DNA of 64,000 bases from Amazonocrinis nigriterrae CENA67 (GCF_016056305.1 NZ_JAECZC010000055.1:87558-151557), one strand, 5' to 3'; shown: positions 14,809-24,563, counted from the first letter of the stretch. Notes: generated from the sequence alone by a model not told the origin. Numbers and translations: made by a program.

Positions 14809-15984
14809 TCAAACATCCTTTAAGAGAACATGACGCACTTTTTGGGCTATTTTATTCCAATCAAAATTAGTTATAGTGTACTGACGACAGGCTTGGCGTG
14901 AAGGTATTTGTAAATTTCCCAATAGTACCTGTTCTAATTTTTCAGCAATAGCTGAGGCTTCAGTCGAATTAGTAATTAACTCTGGGGAAAAAGGTAATAA
15001 AATTTCTGGCATTCCACCAATAGGTGTACATAAAACTGGTGTGCCACAAGCTAAAGATTCTACTACAGCTAATCCAAACCCTTCAAAAGATTGACTAGGC
15101 ATAATAGTCAATTCTGCTGCTTGATAAGCTATTGGTAATTGCTCATCAGGTAAAAAACCTAAAAATTTAACATTATTTTCTAACCCCAAATCTCTGGCTT
15201 GCTGTTCTAGTGTAGCTTGCATGTGACCACGACCAGCAACTGCTAACCAAATATCAGGAATTTTAGGCTTAATACTTGCTAGTGCTTGTAGTAATTTATC
15301 TACCCCAGTTCGATGTACTAAACGACGGGATGTAAATAATATTCGACGATTATCAGGCCAGTTTAACTGTTGACGGGCCTCCTGAGATGACAAGTTTGGT
15401 TGAAACCAATTAATATTAACTCCACCTGGTATAACATGAATTTTACTCCACGGAACTTGATAATCTTGATGTAAAATTTTACCGAAGGCTTTACTGAGAA
15501 CAATAAAGCGATCGCAGCTATTATAAGTCGTTTTTTCTATTAACTGACGCTTCAGAAAAATACTCCATTTATTATCAATCATTTCCTGTTTACTTTCCGA
15601 TGCCCAAGGGCCGTGAAAATTGAATGTAATTGGCACTCCTTTGGGTAAAATATCCAAAATAGGAAAGCTATATAATGCAAAATGCAAATTGATGGCATCA
15701 GGTTTACCTACTCTTGTTTTCTGGAAGTTAGTACGGATAGACCACAGGCGTTGCCAAATTGCACTATCTGGAGAAGCTAGGTTAGTCAGCTTTATTGGTA
15801 AATTCAATTTTACTTCTGGTAGACCAACTCCACATAATTCTACCTGGTCTTGATTTGCTGCCAAACTATGTGTGAGTTCATAAATATACCTTTCTAGTCC
15901 TCCAGGCGTTTTAGGGAACCAGCCTATTCCAAGGGTGAGTATTGATGCAGATACGGAATTAAATTTTTCTTTTTTATCTTCCAC
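14809..15984 (-). CDS. Glycosyltransferase family 4
   Basis: This 391-residue GT-B enzyme has a glycine-rich acceptor loop, GIGWFPKTPGGLERYI, near residues 19-34. The donor domain begins near LFTSRRLVHRTGVDKLL and has the EX7E motif EGFGLAVVESLACG followed by TPIGGMPEIL. Such enzymes add one sugar during exopolysaccharide assembly. It has its own transcription unit, with the repeat-filled gap 14341-14808 separating it from the next GT4 on the same strand. The 550-bp AT-rich upstream region must hold its promoter. Donor and acceptor are unknown. Confidence 0.88.
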   Translation of the reverse strand: MEDKKEKFNSVSASILTLGIGWFPKTPGGLERYIYELTHSLAANQDQVELCGVGLPEVKLNLPIKLTNLASPDSAIWQRLWSIRTNFQKTRVGKPDAINLHFALYSFPILDILPKGVPITFNFHGPWASESKQEMIDNKWSIFLKRQLIEKTTYNSCDRFIVLSKAFGKILHQDYQVPWSKIHVIPGGVNINWFQPNLSSQEARQQLNWPDNRRILFTSRRLVHRTGVDKLLQALASIKPKIPDIWLAVAGRGHMQATLEQQARDLGLENNVKFLGFLPDEQLPIAYQAAELTIMPSQSFEGFGLAVVESLACGTPVLCTPIGGMPEILLPFSPELITNSTEASAIAEKLEQVLLGNLQIPSRQACRQYTITNFDWNKIAQKVRHVLLKDV

Positions 15985-16536
15985 TACTTATCTCCTATGA
16001 TGTATTGAGCGTGCATATGTTCACTTTTACACCAAGCTCAACCGCCTTTTGAAATTCAGCAGTAAATTGATGTTTCTAGTACTGATATTCTGTAATTTTC
16101 TACATTATCCGTATTATTAGCGCCAAAGTGTATGGAAATTTCATTCACAAGTATTAACACAATAAAATTTTGATCTAGTCAGCAGGCTAATTTGTTACAC
16201 TTATTTTCGTATAAAAAGTATAGTTAGTATATTTAACATGATATTTTTGTATTGAGATTGACCATTTTGGCAGATAAATTAGTAATTATTCATACAATTA
16301 AATAAGATTATTGGTTATAAATAAATTAAAAATTTTGTATATTTTTGGTAAATTATTTGTAAATATTCAATTCAGAACATAAACTATTTGTTATCTATAT
16401 ATATGTTCTGTCAAAAGCTATGAATTAGTTCAAATCAGTTTTTTATAGTTTTCAAATTTAAATTTTAGGAATTTGTTTATGGGGATTACATCATGCCTAC
16501 TTAAAGTTTACAAGTAACTATGACTGGAGGAATAGT
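15985..16536. other. AT-rich divergent intergenic region
   Basis: This 550-bp region lies between the leftward GT4 and the rightward secreted protein. It is unusually AT-rich from 16130 to 16480. A purine-rich TGGAGGA at 16523-16529 serves as ribosome-binding site of the plus-strand gene. I see no gene, and any promoter is too ambiguous to place. Confidence 0.5.
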
Positions 16537-18780
16537 ATGCAAAATAAATTACTAAAGCTGTTTACCAAGTTTTACAAAAAACTTAATCAAAATATCAAAC
16601 ATTTATTCCCAACTAGGCATTTGCGTAAATTCAATTTGGCAAAATTTTTAATTTTGAGTCTAGCTATTGGGATAATTGTTACTTCCATTGAAATTACAAC
16701 AGATTGGACTGTAAGTGGAGTGCCTACAACCACTTACAAAACATCTTGGATAGGTAATAGTTTTGGCGGAGGTAACAAGTGGGTACAAAACTATATAGAA
16801 GCAATGTATGTTGCTCCCAATGGTACAGTCTATACCAATAGTGAATGGGATGAAGGTGGAGCAGAAGCAGGAATATATAAAGATGGTAATGTTATTGGTC
16901 GGTTAGATGATACTCACGGCTGGAGTCGTAGTGGTGGCAAAGCTATAACAGCCAATGATAAATATATTTACATGGCTATGGTTCAGGGGGCAGTCGGCAA
17001 GATTAATCAAGATTATCCCCCAGATAAAACCACATGGTACTGCGTCAGACGCTATGATTTATCTTTTAAATCTGCACCATTTAACGAAGGGCGCGGTTGG
17101 GATAAAAGTATGTTAATTACCAGTACTCAAAGCGAAGTGACTGGATTAGCAACTGTAAACAATGAGTTATATGTGAGTGACTCTGCCAGTAACCTGATTC
17201 GTGTCTACAATACTGACACGATGAAAGAACTACGCAGTTTTAGTGTGGCACATCCGGGTGCGATCGCTATCGATCAACAAAAAAATCTCTGGATTATTCA
17301 AAACAAAATCGGTAGTACTCCTGCCAAGATTGTGCATTATTCCCAGACAGGAAAACAACTGCCCCAACAGATTGTAGATATTGTCGAACCAACAGCGATC
17401 GCTATTAATCCTCAAGGTAGACTTTTAGTTGCAGACAATGGCCCTCGTCAGCAAGTACTGATTTACGACATCAAAAACAAGCCAGTGCAAGTTAGTACTT
17501 TCGGTAGCAAAGGGGGTATATATGCGGGTATTCCTGGTGAAGTTCAAGCTTTAAAATTTTACGGTCTTAGCGGCGTAGGTACAGATGCAGCAGGTAATAT
17601 TTATGTAAATAGTAATGGTTTCAACAGATCAGGAACAGATTTACGGAAGTTTTCGCCATCAGGAAAGCAACTATGGCAATTGTTGGGATTGTTATTTGTT
17701 GATAACGCCGATGCTGATCCTAGTAGCGATGGCATAGATGTATTTACCAAACAAGAAAGCTATTTAATTGACCATAATAAGTCAGCTGGTAAGCAATGGA
17801 CTTACAAAAGCTACACATTAAACGCTTTTAAATATCCTCAAGATCCGCGCTTGCATACATCACCAGATGCAACCTTTGTTCGCCGCATCAAAGGAAAGCC
17901 CTTTTTGTTTCTCACAGATATGTACAGCAGCTTTCTGCAAATTTATCGTTTTAATCCAGCCAAGGATGGCAAAATTGCTATTCCTGCGGGGATGTTCGTC
18001 GGTACCAATGGCGACGATAAAAAATCAATGCCAGGAAATTGGCCGCCGTATCAACCAGAACAAGGAGAATGGATTTGGCGGGATAAAAACGGTAACGGTA
18101 GCTTCGACAAAGGTGAATACGAAACTAGCAAAGATTATCCCTACTTAGGCGGATGGTGGGTAGACAGTAAAGGAGATGTTTGGAAAACCTTGCGAACTCA
18201 AGACGGTATCCGGCGCTATCCTTTGCAAGGACTAGATGCTAAAGGCAATCCCATCTACACCTATAGTTCGATGCAAAAGCAACAAAATCCCAGCTTATTT
18301 ACTGATTTGCGGCGAATTGAGTATTTTCCAGAAACAGACACCATGTATTTATCAGGGTTCACTAAAGAACATCCGGCTATTGGCGATGATACTAAAGTCG
18401 TAGGATCTGAGATTGCCCGTTTTGACAATTGGAGTCAAGGTAATAGCACACCCCGTTGGCGAATCGTAGTCCCTTACGACACCACAGGTAAACGTGAAGT
18501 CTCTACCGCCGCCATGAGTGTAGCTGGTGACTATGTATTTACCGTCACAGGCAAAACAGCAGAAGTAAATGTCTACAATGCCAAGACAGGAACTTCAGTA
18601 CAAAAATTAAAACCCGGCCCAGAAGTGAATAGCGAAAGTGGCTGGATTGATATACCCCACGGTATCCGGGCTTTTCGCCGTTCAAATGGTGAGTATTTAG
18701 TATTTGTTGAGGAAGATTGGAAAGGTAAAGTAATTATGTATCGCGTAAAAGGGACAAGTAGCCTGCCAAAAAGATTTTGA
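16537..18780 (+). CDS. Large secreted or anchored NHL/beta-propeller-like protein
   Basis: The 747-residue product starts at ATG 16537 with TGGAGGA seven bases upstream. After a basic N-terminus a hydrophobic segment (residues 35-50) acts as signal anchor. The rest looks extracytoplasmic: repeated blade-like segments such as EVTGLATVNNELYVSDSASN, HPGAIAIDQQKNLWII and PTAIAINPQGRLLVADNGP, as in NHL or SMP-30-type propellers, followed by GGWWVDSKGDVWKTL-type blades. A DKNGNGSFDKGEY stretch near residue 515 resembles an EF-hand/dockerin calcium loop. Likely a periplasmic or surface sugar-binding or scaffold protein. It stands alone upstream of sugar genes. Confidence 0.7.
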   Translation: MQNKLLKLFTKFYKKLNQNIKHLFPTRHLRKFNLAKFLILSLAIGIIVTSIEITTDWTVSGVPTTTYKTSWIGNSFGGGNKWVQNYIEAMYVAPNGTVYTNSEWDEGGAEAGIYKDGNVIGRLDDTHGWSRSGGKAITANDKYIYMAMVQGAVGKINQDYPPDKTTWYCVRRYDLSFKSAPFNEGRGWDKSMLITSTQSEVTGLATVNNELYVSDSASNLIRVYNTDTMKELRSFSVAHPGAIAIDQQKNLWIIQNKIGSTPAKIVHYSQTGKQLPQQIVDIVEPTAIAINPQGRLLVADNGPRQQVLIYDIKNKPVQVSTFGSKGGIYAGIPGEVQALKFYGLSGVGTDAAGNIYVNSNGFNRSGTDLRKFSPSGKQLWQLLGLLFVDNADADPSSDGIDVFTKQESYLIDHNKSAGKQWTYKSYTLNAFKYPQDPRLHTSPDATFVRRIKGKPFLFLTDMYSSFLQIYRFNPAKDGKIAIPAGMFVGTNGDDKKSMPGNWPPYQPEQGEWIWRDKNGNGSFDKGEYETSKDYPYLGGWWVDSKGDVWKTLRTQDGIRRYPLQGLDAKGNPIYTYSSMQKQQNPSLFTDLRRIEYFPETDTMYLSGFTKEHPAIGDDTKVVGSEIARFDNWSQGNSTPRWRIVVPYDTTGKREVSTAAMSVAGDYVFTVTGKTAEVNVYNAKTGTSVQKLKPGPEVNSESGWIDIPHGIRAFRRSNGEYLVFVEEDWKGKVIMYRVKGTSSLPKRF

Positions 18781-19324
18781 CAGGCACAGGGATTGGGTAA
18801 GGGGAAAAGGGGCGCATGTTTTTAATTTCTTTCCCTTTCTCCTTTTCCCTTTAAGCGGTCTCCAAGAGTCAAAATTTGCGTGGTGAACTACTAGGGACTA
18901 GGGATTAGGGACTGGGAAAACATTCTAAAATTTAGCAAGGGAAATACCAATTCGTAATATTGTCCAAAGTCAAAAGTCAAAAATCAAGGTTTTTTTGACT
19001 TTTGACTTCTGTGTTTTATCTCCCCTTACCATTTACGGTAAGGGGTGTAATGATTATGTGATTTAAGACTGCTATCATAAGTCATTCAACATAAAATACA
19101 TGAAAACGAATACGAAATTAAAAATAAGATAAATGGTATAAGGCTGATTTAAAAATATACCAAGCTAGCTGTATCTTTATATTCAATAATTTTCTTTATA
19201 TAAAAAATAAATATTTGAGTCCCAAAATAGCTTGAAAGTGAATTATGATGCTGTTTGGTTTTACATTGAACAGCAAAAAACTGTATCAACGGCAGACATT
19301 TTTTATCAAAAAATATAGGAAATT
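18781..19324. other. Intergenic region with hairpin and repeats
   Basis: A GGGAAAAGG/CCCTTTCTCC purine-pyrimidine stretch (18800-18855) is followed by GGGACTA heptamers. An AAAGTCAAAAGTCAAAAA arm near 18965 can pair with TTTTTTTGACTTTTGACTT near 18990, a possible terminator of the propeller gene. The remaining 300 bp are AT-rich upstream sequence of the deacetylase gene. No gene is visible. Confidence 0.5.
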
Positions 19325-20107
19325 ATGAAAATCAAAGCTAATCTACAAAACTTACAAAAATTATTGCCGAGTTCCTGGCTTGAGAAATTACAATATATTC
19401 ACTCCATCTTACTATTTCGATGGATTTTACATGGTAGAAGTCAGCCACTAGCATGTAACCAAAAATCAGCGATGGTATTTTCTCCTCACCAAGATGATGA
19501 AACACTTGGCTGTGGTGGGATGATTGCCCAAAAACGTGAACAGGGAACACAGGTTGTAGTGGTGTTCGTCACTGATGGACAAGGGTCAGGAGGTTTAGAA
19601 ACATCACGAGATAAAATCATTCAGATCCGTAAGCAAGAAGCATTGACAGCATTAAGTATTTTAGGAGTAGCACCGTCAGAAATTCACTTTTTGCAAAAGA
19701 CAGATGGGCGTTTGCAAGAATTAAGTTCCCAAGAACAGCAACAGACAATTAAGCAGATAGCTGAACTGATAAAATATTATCAGCCAGAAGAAATTTACGT
19801 ACCTCATCGAAAAGATTGCCATAGAGATCATGAGGCTACATACCAATTAGTGAAACTAGCAATTTTCCAATGTGGGATTAAAGTTGAGCTATTACAATAC
19901 CCGATTTGGCTATTCTGGAGAGCGCCGCTATTTATTTTACTCAAATTACAGGATATAACAGCAGCTTACCATCTTTCAATTACATCAGTACAAGAGAAAA
20001 AAGCGAGAGCGATCGCGTCATATTCTTCTCAAATACAAAGCCTCCCGCGGGATTTTATAAAACATTTTTTAGGCGCTTACGAAATTTTCTTTAATGCTGA
20101 ATTATAA
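19325..20107 (+). CDS. PIG-L (LmbE-like) family deacetylase
   Basis: This 260-residue enzyme carries the zinc-binding motif SPHQDDETLGCGG near residues 53-65 (the PHxDDE signature, with His and Asp as ligands and catalytic base) and the second ligand motif CHRDHEA near residue 167. Family members remove N-acetyl groups from GlcNAc in glycolipids or small thiols. In this neighbourhood of GT4 genes and an AGE epimerase, an amino-sugar-containing exopolysaccharide precursor is the likely substrate. The first 35 residues are an extra amphipathic stretch that may associate with the membrane. Substrate unproven. Confidence 0.85.
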   Translation: MKIKANLQNLQKLLPSSWLEKLQYIHSILLFRWILHGRSQPLACNQKSAMVFSPHQDDETLGCGGMIAQKREQGTQVVVVFVTDGQGSGGLETSRDKIIQIRKQEALTALSILGVAPSEIHFLQKTDGRLQELSSQEQQQTIKQIAELIKYYQPEEIYVPHRKDCHRDHEATYQLVKLAIFQCGIKVELLQYPIWLFWRAPLFILLKLQDITAAYHLSITSVQEKKARAIASYSSQIQSLPRDFIKHFLGAYEIFFNAEL

Positions 20108-20261
20108 ATAAGCAATCAAGTTAAATAAGTCTTGGCATATAGGATTTTAATTTGATTTAAAAAATCAATTTTAGTAGGCTTTTACACTAAGAATAAACCT
20201 ACATTTAAATTCATGACAACCCAAAATTCCAAATTTAATCGCCATTGTGGAGAAGAATTAA

Positions 20262-21377
20262 ATGAAAATCTTACATATTACAAATCATGTACAAAAAATA
20301 GGTAATGGGATTGTCAATGTAGCAGTAGACTTAGCTTGTTTGCAAGCAAAATCGGGTCATGATGTTGCCGTAGCTTCTGCTGGGGGAGAATACGAAATAT
20401 TATTAGCGCGTCATGGAGTTAAGCACTTTCAGCTAAATCAGTCTAGACAACCGTTGAACATGATCAAAGCTGCTTGGCGTTATCGGGAAATTGTGCAGGT
20501 GTTTCAACCCGATATTGTTCATGCACATATGATGACAGGAGTCGTCCTAGCAGGGGTTTTGAGAAGCGGCTGCCCATATAATTTAGTTTCTACAGTTCAC
20601 AACGAGTTTCAGCGTAGCGCAATATTGATGGGATTAGCAGATAGGGTAATAGCAGTTAGTCATGCAGTAGCCGATTCGATGGTGCGGCGTGGTATATCCA
20701 AAAAAAAGTTGCGAGTCATATCTAACGGTACTCTAGGTAGCCCTCGACATCGTAATTTAAAAGATTATCAACCACTACCTTTACACCGCCCAGCAATCAC
20801 AACTGTAGCGGGGATGTATACGAGAAAAGGAATTGCTGAGTTAATCGAAGCTTTTATCAAAATTGCTAAAGACTTTCCCCAAGCACATTTATACTTAGTA
20901 GGAAACGGGCCCGATCGCTCAATGTTCGAGGCAATGGTGCAAAAGACAACTTATAGCAATCGCATCCATTTTGAAGGTTTTCAGCCAGAACCACAACGCT
21001 ATATGCTAGCTAGCGATATCTTCGTCCTCGCTTCTCACTGCGAATCCTTTGGTTTAGTACTAACCGAAGCGCGGGAAGCAGGTTGTGCAATTATTGCCAG
21101 CGATGTAGACGGCATTCCGGAAACGTTAGATAATCGACAAGCTGGTATTTTAGTGCCGCCTAAAGACAGTCAAACCTTGGCAGCTACTTTAGCGCAATTA
21201 CTCGAAGACCCCGAAAAACTTTACAAGTGGCAAAGCCGCGCCCAACAAAACCTAGAGAGGTTCAGCGCTGCTAGAGTAAATGAGGACACACTAGCTATAT
21301 ACCGGGAATTAATTCCCAACTACAATTTGTCTAAGCTGATAAAATCACCAAAAGTTTTGGTTGGTAATTATAAATAG
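20262..21377 (+). CDS. Glycosyltransferase family 4
   Basis: This 371-residue GT-B enzyme has an acceptor loop near the N-terminus (HVQKIGNGIVNVAVDLA), a HAHMMTG segment at the interdomain region, a donor domain starting at TVAGMYTRKGIAELIEAF, and the EX7E motif ESFGLVLTEAREAG followed by DVDGIPETL. ATG 20262 follows GGAGAAG closely. It lies 34 bp upstream of the AGE epimerase gene and probably forms an operon with it, consistent with use of an amino or epimerised hexose in the product. Confidence 0.88.
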   Translation: MKILHITNHVQKIGNGIVNVAVDLACLQAKSGHDVAVASAGGEYEILLARHGVKHFQLNQSRQPLNMIKAAWRYREIVQVFQPDIVHAHMMTGVVLAGVLRSGCPYNLVSTVHNEFQRSAILMGLADRVIAVSHAVADSMVRRGISKKKLRVISNGTLGSPRHRNLKDYQPLPLHRPAITTVAGMYTRKGIAELIEAFIKIAKDFPQAHLYLVGNGPDRSMFEAMVQKTTYSNRIHFEGFQPEPQRYMLASDIFVLASHCESFGLVLTEAREAGCAIIASDVDGIPETLDNRQAGILVPPKDSQTLAATLAQLLEDPEKLYKWQSRAQQNLERFSAARVNEDTLAIYRELIPNYNLSKLIKSPKVLVGNYK

Positions 21378-21410
21378 CTATTAGTTTTGGCACAACAGGG
21401 GAGGAAAGTT

Positions 21411-22586
21411 ATGGGGCATGATTTGAAAGCGCTGGCGGAACTTTACAAAAATGCCCTCCTAGACGATGTACTGCTATTTTGGGAAAAACACTCAATAGAC
21501 TGGCAACAAGGCGGCTACTTCACTTGTCTAGACCGTGAGGGTAAGGTTTATGACACAGATAAATTTATTTGGCTGCAAAACCGCCAAGTGTGGACTTTTT
21601 CCATGCTTTATAACCAGTTAGAAAAACGAGAAAATTGGTTGCAAATTGCTAGCAATGGGGCGAATTTTCTCGCCCAACATGGAAGAGATGAGGAAGGCAA
21701 CTGGTACTTTGCACTAACTTGTGAAGGTAAGCCACTGGTTCAGCCTTACAATATCTTTTCTGATTGCTTTGCTGCAATGGCATTTAGTCAATATGCCCTC
21801 GCTTCTGGTGAAGAATGGGCTAAGGATGTGGCGATGCAAGCTTACAACAATGTTTTGCGCCGCAAAGATAACCCAAAGGGAAAATATAACAAGATTTATC
21901 CCGGTACGCGTCCGATGAAAGCCTTGGCAGTGCCGATGATTTTAGCCAACTTGACACTAGAAATGGAGTGGCTGCTACCCAGTGAAACCCTGGAAAACGT
22001 TTTAGCTGCCACTGTTGAGGAAGTCATGAATGATTTTCTTGACCAGGAACGGGGACTGATGTATGAAAATGTTGGTCTCTACGGTTCCCACATTGATTGT
22101 TTTGATGGTAGGTTAATTAATCCCGGTCATGGTATCGAGGCGATGTGGTTTATCATGGACATCGCTAACCGCAAAAGCGATCGCAAAACCATTAATCAAG
22201 CCGTTGATGTAGTGCTAAACATCCTCAATTTTGCTTGGGATAGTGAATATGGCGGGTTGTATTATTTTATGGATGCAGATAATCATCCCCCGCAACAACT
22301 CGAATGGGATCAAAAACTGTGGTGGGTGCATTTAGAGTCTTTGGTTGCATTGGCAATGGGTTATCGTCTTACAGGGCGTAACGAGTGCTGGGAATGGTAT
22401 CAAAAGATGCATGATTACGCTTGGTCACACTTTAGCGATCGCGACTACGGGGAGTGGTTTGGCTACCTCAACCGCCGTGGAGAAGTGCTGTTAAATCTCA
22501 AAGGCGGCAAATGGAAAGGCTGTTTTCATGTACCCCGCGCGCTATACCTTTGCTGGCAGCAATTTGAGGCCTTGAAGTCAAGTTAA
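21411..22586 (+). CDS. AGE-family epimerase/isomerase
   Basis: This 391-residue enzyme starts at ATG 21411, behind GGGAGGAAAG; an upstream TTG at 21387 is less likely. The alpha/alpha-barrel family interconverts N-acylglucosamine/N-acylmannosamine or aldose/ketose pairs. Diagnostic segments are [11 protein letters not shown] near residue 57, [13 protein letters not shown] near residue 240 with its catalytic His, and [13 protein letters not shown] with [14 protein letters not shown]-like residues near the end. It probably supplies a sugar for the surrounding glycosyltransferases. Whether it acts on GlcNAc, mannose or cellobiose cannot be decided. Confidence 0.85.
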   Translation: MGHDLKALAELYKNALLDDVLLFWEKHSIDWQQGGYFTCLDREGKVYDTDKFIWLQNRQVWTFSMLYNQLEKRENWLQIASNGANFLAQHGRDEEGNWYFALTCEGKPLVQPYNIFSDCFAAMAFSQYALASGEEWAKDVAMQAYNNVLRRKDNPKGKYNKIYPGTRPMKALAVPMILANLTLEMEWLLPSETLENVLAATVEEVMNDFLDQERGLMYENVGLYGSHIDCFDGRLINPGHGIEAMWFIMDIANRKSDRKTINQAVDVVLNILNFAWDSEYGGLYYFMDADNHPPQQLEWDQKLWWVHLESLVALAMGYRLTGRNECWEWYQKMHDYAWSHFSDRDYGEWFGYLNRRGEVLLNLKGGKWKGCFHVPRALYLCWQQFEALKSS

Positions 22587-22617
22587 AATAAAAGCATTTC
22601 CATCTGGTGCATGTTCT

Positions 22618-23235
22618 ATGAACGTTGTGACACCAAAGCGATTCACCATTGAAGAATATCATCAATTGATTTCACTGGGATTTCTCAAGGAGAGCGATCG
22701 CATTGAATTAATTCGCGGGGAACTGATGCAAATGGTAGCAAAAGGAACTCCTCATACAGTCTGTGGTTCTATACTCTGCCGTCAATTGGATCGACTTTTA
22801 GGCGATGTCTGGCGACAAGCCGCTTCGCGTCTACGCGCAGTTATTCGGGGACAAGATCCAATTACCCTACCAAATGCAAGCGAACCTGAACCAGATGTGG
22901 CGATCGCACGCGGCAAAGATGAAGATTATCTAATTCATCATCCCTATCCAGAAGATATTTTACTTGTGATAGAAATTTCAGATTCTACATTGATTTATGA
23001 CCAAACAAAAAAGTTAGAACTGTATGCAGAAGCAGGAATTTCTAATTATTGGATTGTAGACTTAAATGCCCGTCAACTAGAGCGCTATAGTCAGCCTTAT
23101 CAAAATGCTCAAGGTGAATTTAACTATCTCAGCAAACAGATTTATTTACCACATCAGTTAGTAGAAATTCCAGGGTTTGAAGATAGTTTATTAAACTTAA
23201 GTCGGATTTTTTCTGTGGGTGCTACTGGTAAGTGA
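22618..23235 (+). CDS. Uma2-family PD-(D/E)XK endonuclease
   Basis: This 205-residue protein belongs to the Uma2/DUF820 family, greatly expanded in cyanobacteria. It has the restriction-like core EPEPDVAIARG (active-site Asp), then ILLVIEISDSTL (Glu as metal ligand) and DQTKKLELYAEAGISNYWIVD, where the Lys pair and YWIVD strand are typical. A DNase role is inferred from the fold; the biological role of this family is unsettled. It starts at ATG 22618, 31 bp after the epimerase. The stretch RQAASRLRAVIRG around 22817-22845 overlaps a GC-rich Nostoc repeat motif. Confidence 0.88.
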   Translation: MNVVTPKRFTIEEYHQLISLGFLKESDRIELIRGELMQMVAKGTPHTVCGSILCRQLDRLLGDVWRQAASRLRAVIRGQDPITLPNASEPEPDVAIARGKDEDYLIHHPYPEDILLVIEISDSTLIYDQTKKLELYAEAGISNYWIVDLNARQLERYSQPYQNAQGEFNYLSKQIYLPHQLVEIPGFEDSLLNLSRIFSVGATGK

Positions 23236-23348
23236 TTGAGCCAACATCATATCACCGCTATACTAAACTTGGATCTAAATTCCGAAAAAAATGAAGCATC
23301 TTATCGACTACAATTTTTAGAGGGCAGTGTTATTTTTTTATTTCACCC

Positions 23349-23765
23349 GTGTCTGCAAAAGATATTTTTCACGAAACGGTAAAGCAAGCTCTAGAAAAAG
23401 AGCAGTGGTTGATTACAGACGACCCACTAAGATTTAAATTTGGGGATGTCAATTTTCAGGTTGATCTTGGTGCAGAGAAACTAATTGCCGCAGAAAAAGC
23501 AGGTGATAAAATAGCCGTTGAGATTAAAAGCTTTCTTAATCCTTCTGCAATTACAGATTTTTACTCTGCTTTGGGGCAATTCCTCAGTTATCGCCTTGTA
23601 TTGAAAGCTACAGAACCAGAGCGAGTATTATATCTTGCAGTTCCGTTAGACGCATACCAAACATTTTTTCAACTTGAGTTCACGCAAATTGCGCTAGAAC
23701 AATATCAGATCCTACTAATTGTTTACGATCCAGCAAATGAGGTGATTGTGCAGTGGATAAGGTAG
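23349..23765 (+). CDS. xisH: XisH-family protein
   Basis: This 138-residue protein starts at GTG 23349. It has the XisH nuclease-like core: FGDVNFQVDLGAE (Asp), then KIAVEIKSFLNPS (E-x-K) and DFYSALGQFLSYR. In Anabaena, XisH and XisI are needed with the XisF recombinase for excision of the fdxN element. Most cyanobacterial copies, as here, have no recombinase beside them, so a restriction-like or toxin-like role is possible. It overlaps xisI by 13 bases, implying translational coupling. Confidence 0.92.
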   Translation: MSAKDIFHETVKQALEKEQWLITDDPLRFKFGDVNFQVDLGAEKLIAAEKAGDKIAVEIKSFLNPSAITDFYSALGQFLSYRLVLKATEPERVLYLAVPLDAYQTFFQLEFTQIALEQYQILLIVYDPANEVIVQWIR

Positions 23766-24088
23766 CAAAATATCGAGAGTATATTAAAACACTGCTGACT
23801 CGCTATACCAGTTATGATATCTCGAATGACGAGGTAGAAGTTCAACTCATCTTAGACACTGAGCGAGATCATTATCAGTGGATGAATGTTGGTTGGCAGC
23901 ACTTTAATCGTATTTATCGATGCGTGATGCATTTCGATATTAAAGATGGAAAAATTTGGCTTCAGCAAAATTTAACTGATCAGAATCCCGCAGAAGAACT
24001 AGTTAAAATGGGAGTACCAAGAGAGGATATTGTACTTGGATTACAACCTCCATACAAACGGCAGTATACCGATTATGGCGTTGCTTGA
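23753..24088 (+). CDS. xisI: XisI-family protein
   Basis: This 111-residue protein starts at GTG 23753 within the end of xisH. The family signature is clear: YREYIKTLLTRY, then DTERDHYQWMNVGW, then RIYRCVMHFDIKDGKIWLQQ and PREDIVLGLQPPYKR near the C-terminus. XisI is the partner of XisH; the obligatory pairing resembles nuclease/immunity or toxin/antitoxin couples, though this remains inference. It converges on an antitoxin gene only 30 bp away on the other strand. Confidence 0.93.
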   Translation: MDKVAKYREYIKTLLTRYTSYDISNDEVEVQLILDTERDHYQWMNVGWQHFNRIYRCVMHFDIKDGKIWLQQNLTDQNPAEELVKMGVPREDIVLGLQPPYKRQYTDYGVA

Positions 24089-24118
24089 TAAATCAAATTA
24101 TAAAAAGCTCAAAAACTC

Positions 24119-24517
24119 TTAAATAAACAAACTAGGGGATACTTTAAAATATTCCCCCAGCGCCTTCGCTTGTGCTTTACTAATTGAGCGCTTACCATTC
24201 ACAACCTCTGATACCACACCACTTGATCCAATAATGCCTACTAAATCTGCTTGGCGGGTTCCGCTGGCTTTCATAACGTGTTGCAAAATTTCATGAGGTG
24301 CTGATTGATCAATTGGATAATTATCCGTTTCATATGCTTCAATTAATATTACTAGTAACTTGTATAAAGCTTGCTCCTCTGTTGTGCGATTTTTATTAAA
24401 AGTTAGCTGTTCTACTATATTCAAAATTCGTTCGTACTCCTCCTCAGTTTCAATTGCTATAGGAGTAACTTCGGCTAACAAATTGCGATAGATACTTTGG
24501 TTAAAAGTAAGGGTCAT
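24119..24517 (-). CDS. higA: HigA-type antitoxin (orphan)
   Basis: This 132-residue protein is read from ATG 24517 (MTLTFNQSIY). The first 80 residues are the acidic, helical HigA-type N-terminal region (EEYERILNIVEQLTF). The C-terminal xre-type helix-turn-helix runs KASGTRQADLVGIIGSSGVV, with GKRSISKAQAKALGEYF next, the standard HigA recognition helices. Antitoxins of this kind bind and neutralise the HigB mRNA interferase and repress their own operon. Here the upstream toxin is reduced to its C-terminal residues, so the antitoxin is an orphan and its promoter must be new. Confidence 0.88.
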   Translation of the reverse strand: MTLTFNQSIYRNLLAEVTPIAIETEEEYERILNIVEQLTFNKNRTTEEQALYKLLVILIEAYETDNYPIDQSAPHEILQHVMKASGTRQADLVGIIGSSGVVSEVVNGKRSISKAQAKALGEYFKVSPSLFI

Positions 24518-24563
24518 TTTTCCATTTATCTTTGTCGTATTCAGCGTGTGTGAGAAAATATTT
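24501..24563 (-). pseudogene. Relic of the HigB toxin C-terminus
   Basis: On the minus strand, in the frame ending at TAA 24503-24501, the residues KYFLTHAEYDKDKWKND can be read. THAEYD-K-W is the conserved C-terminal block of HigB toxins, and its stop overlaps the antitoxin start as in intact higBA operons. Upstream of about 24563 the similarity ends and no start codon gives a toxin. The body of the gene is therefore lost. Confidence 0.7.
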
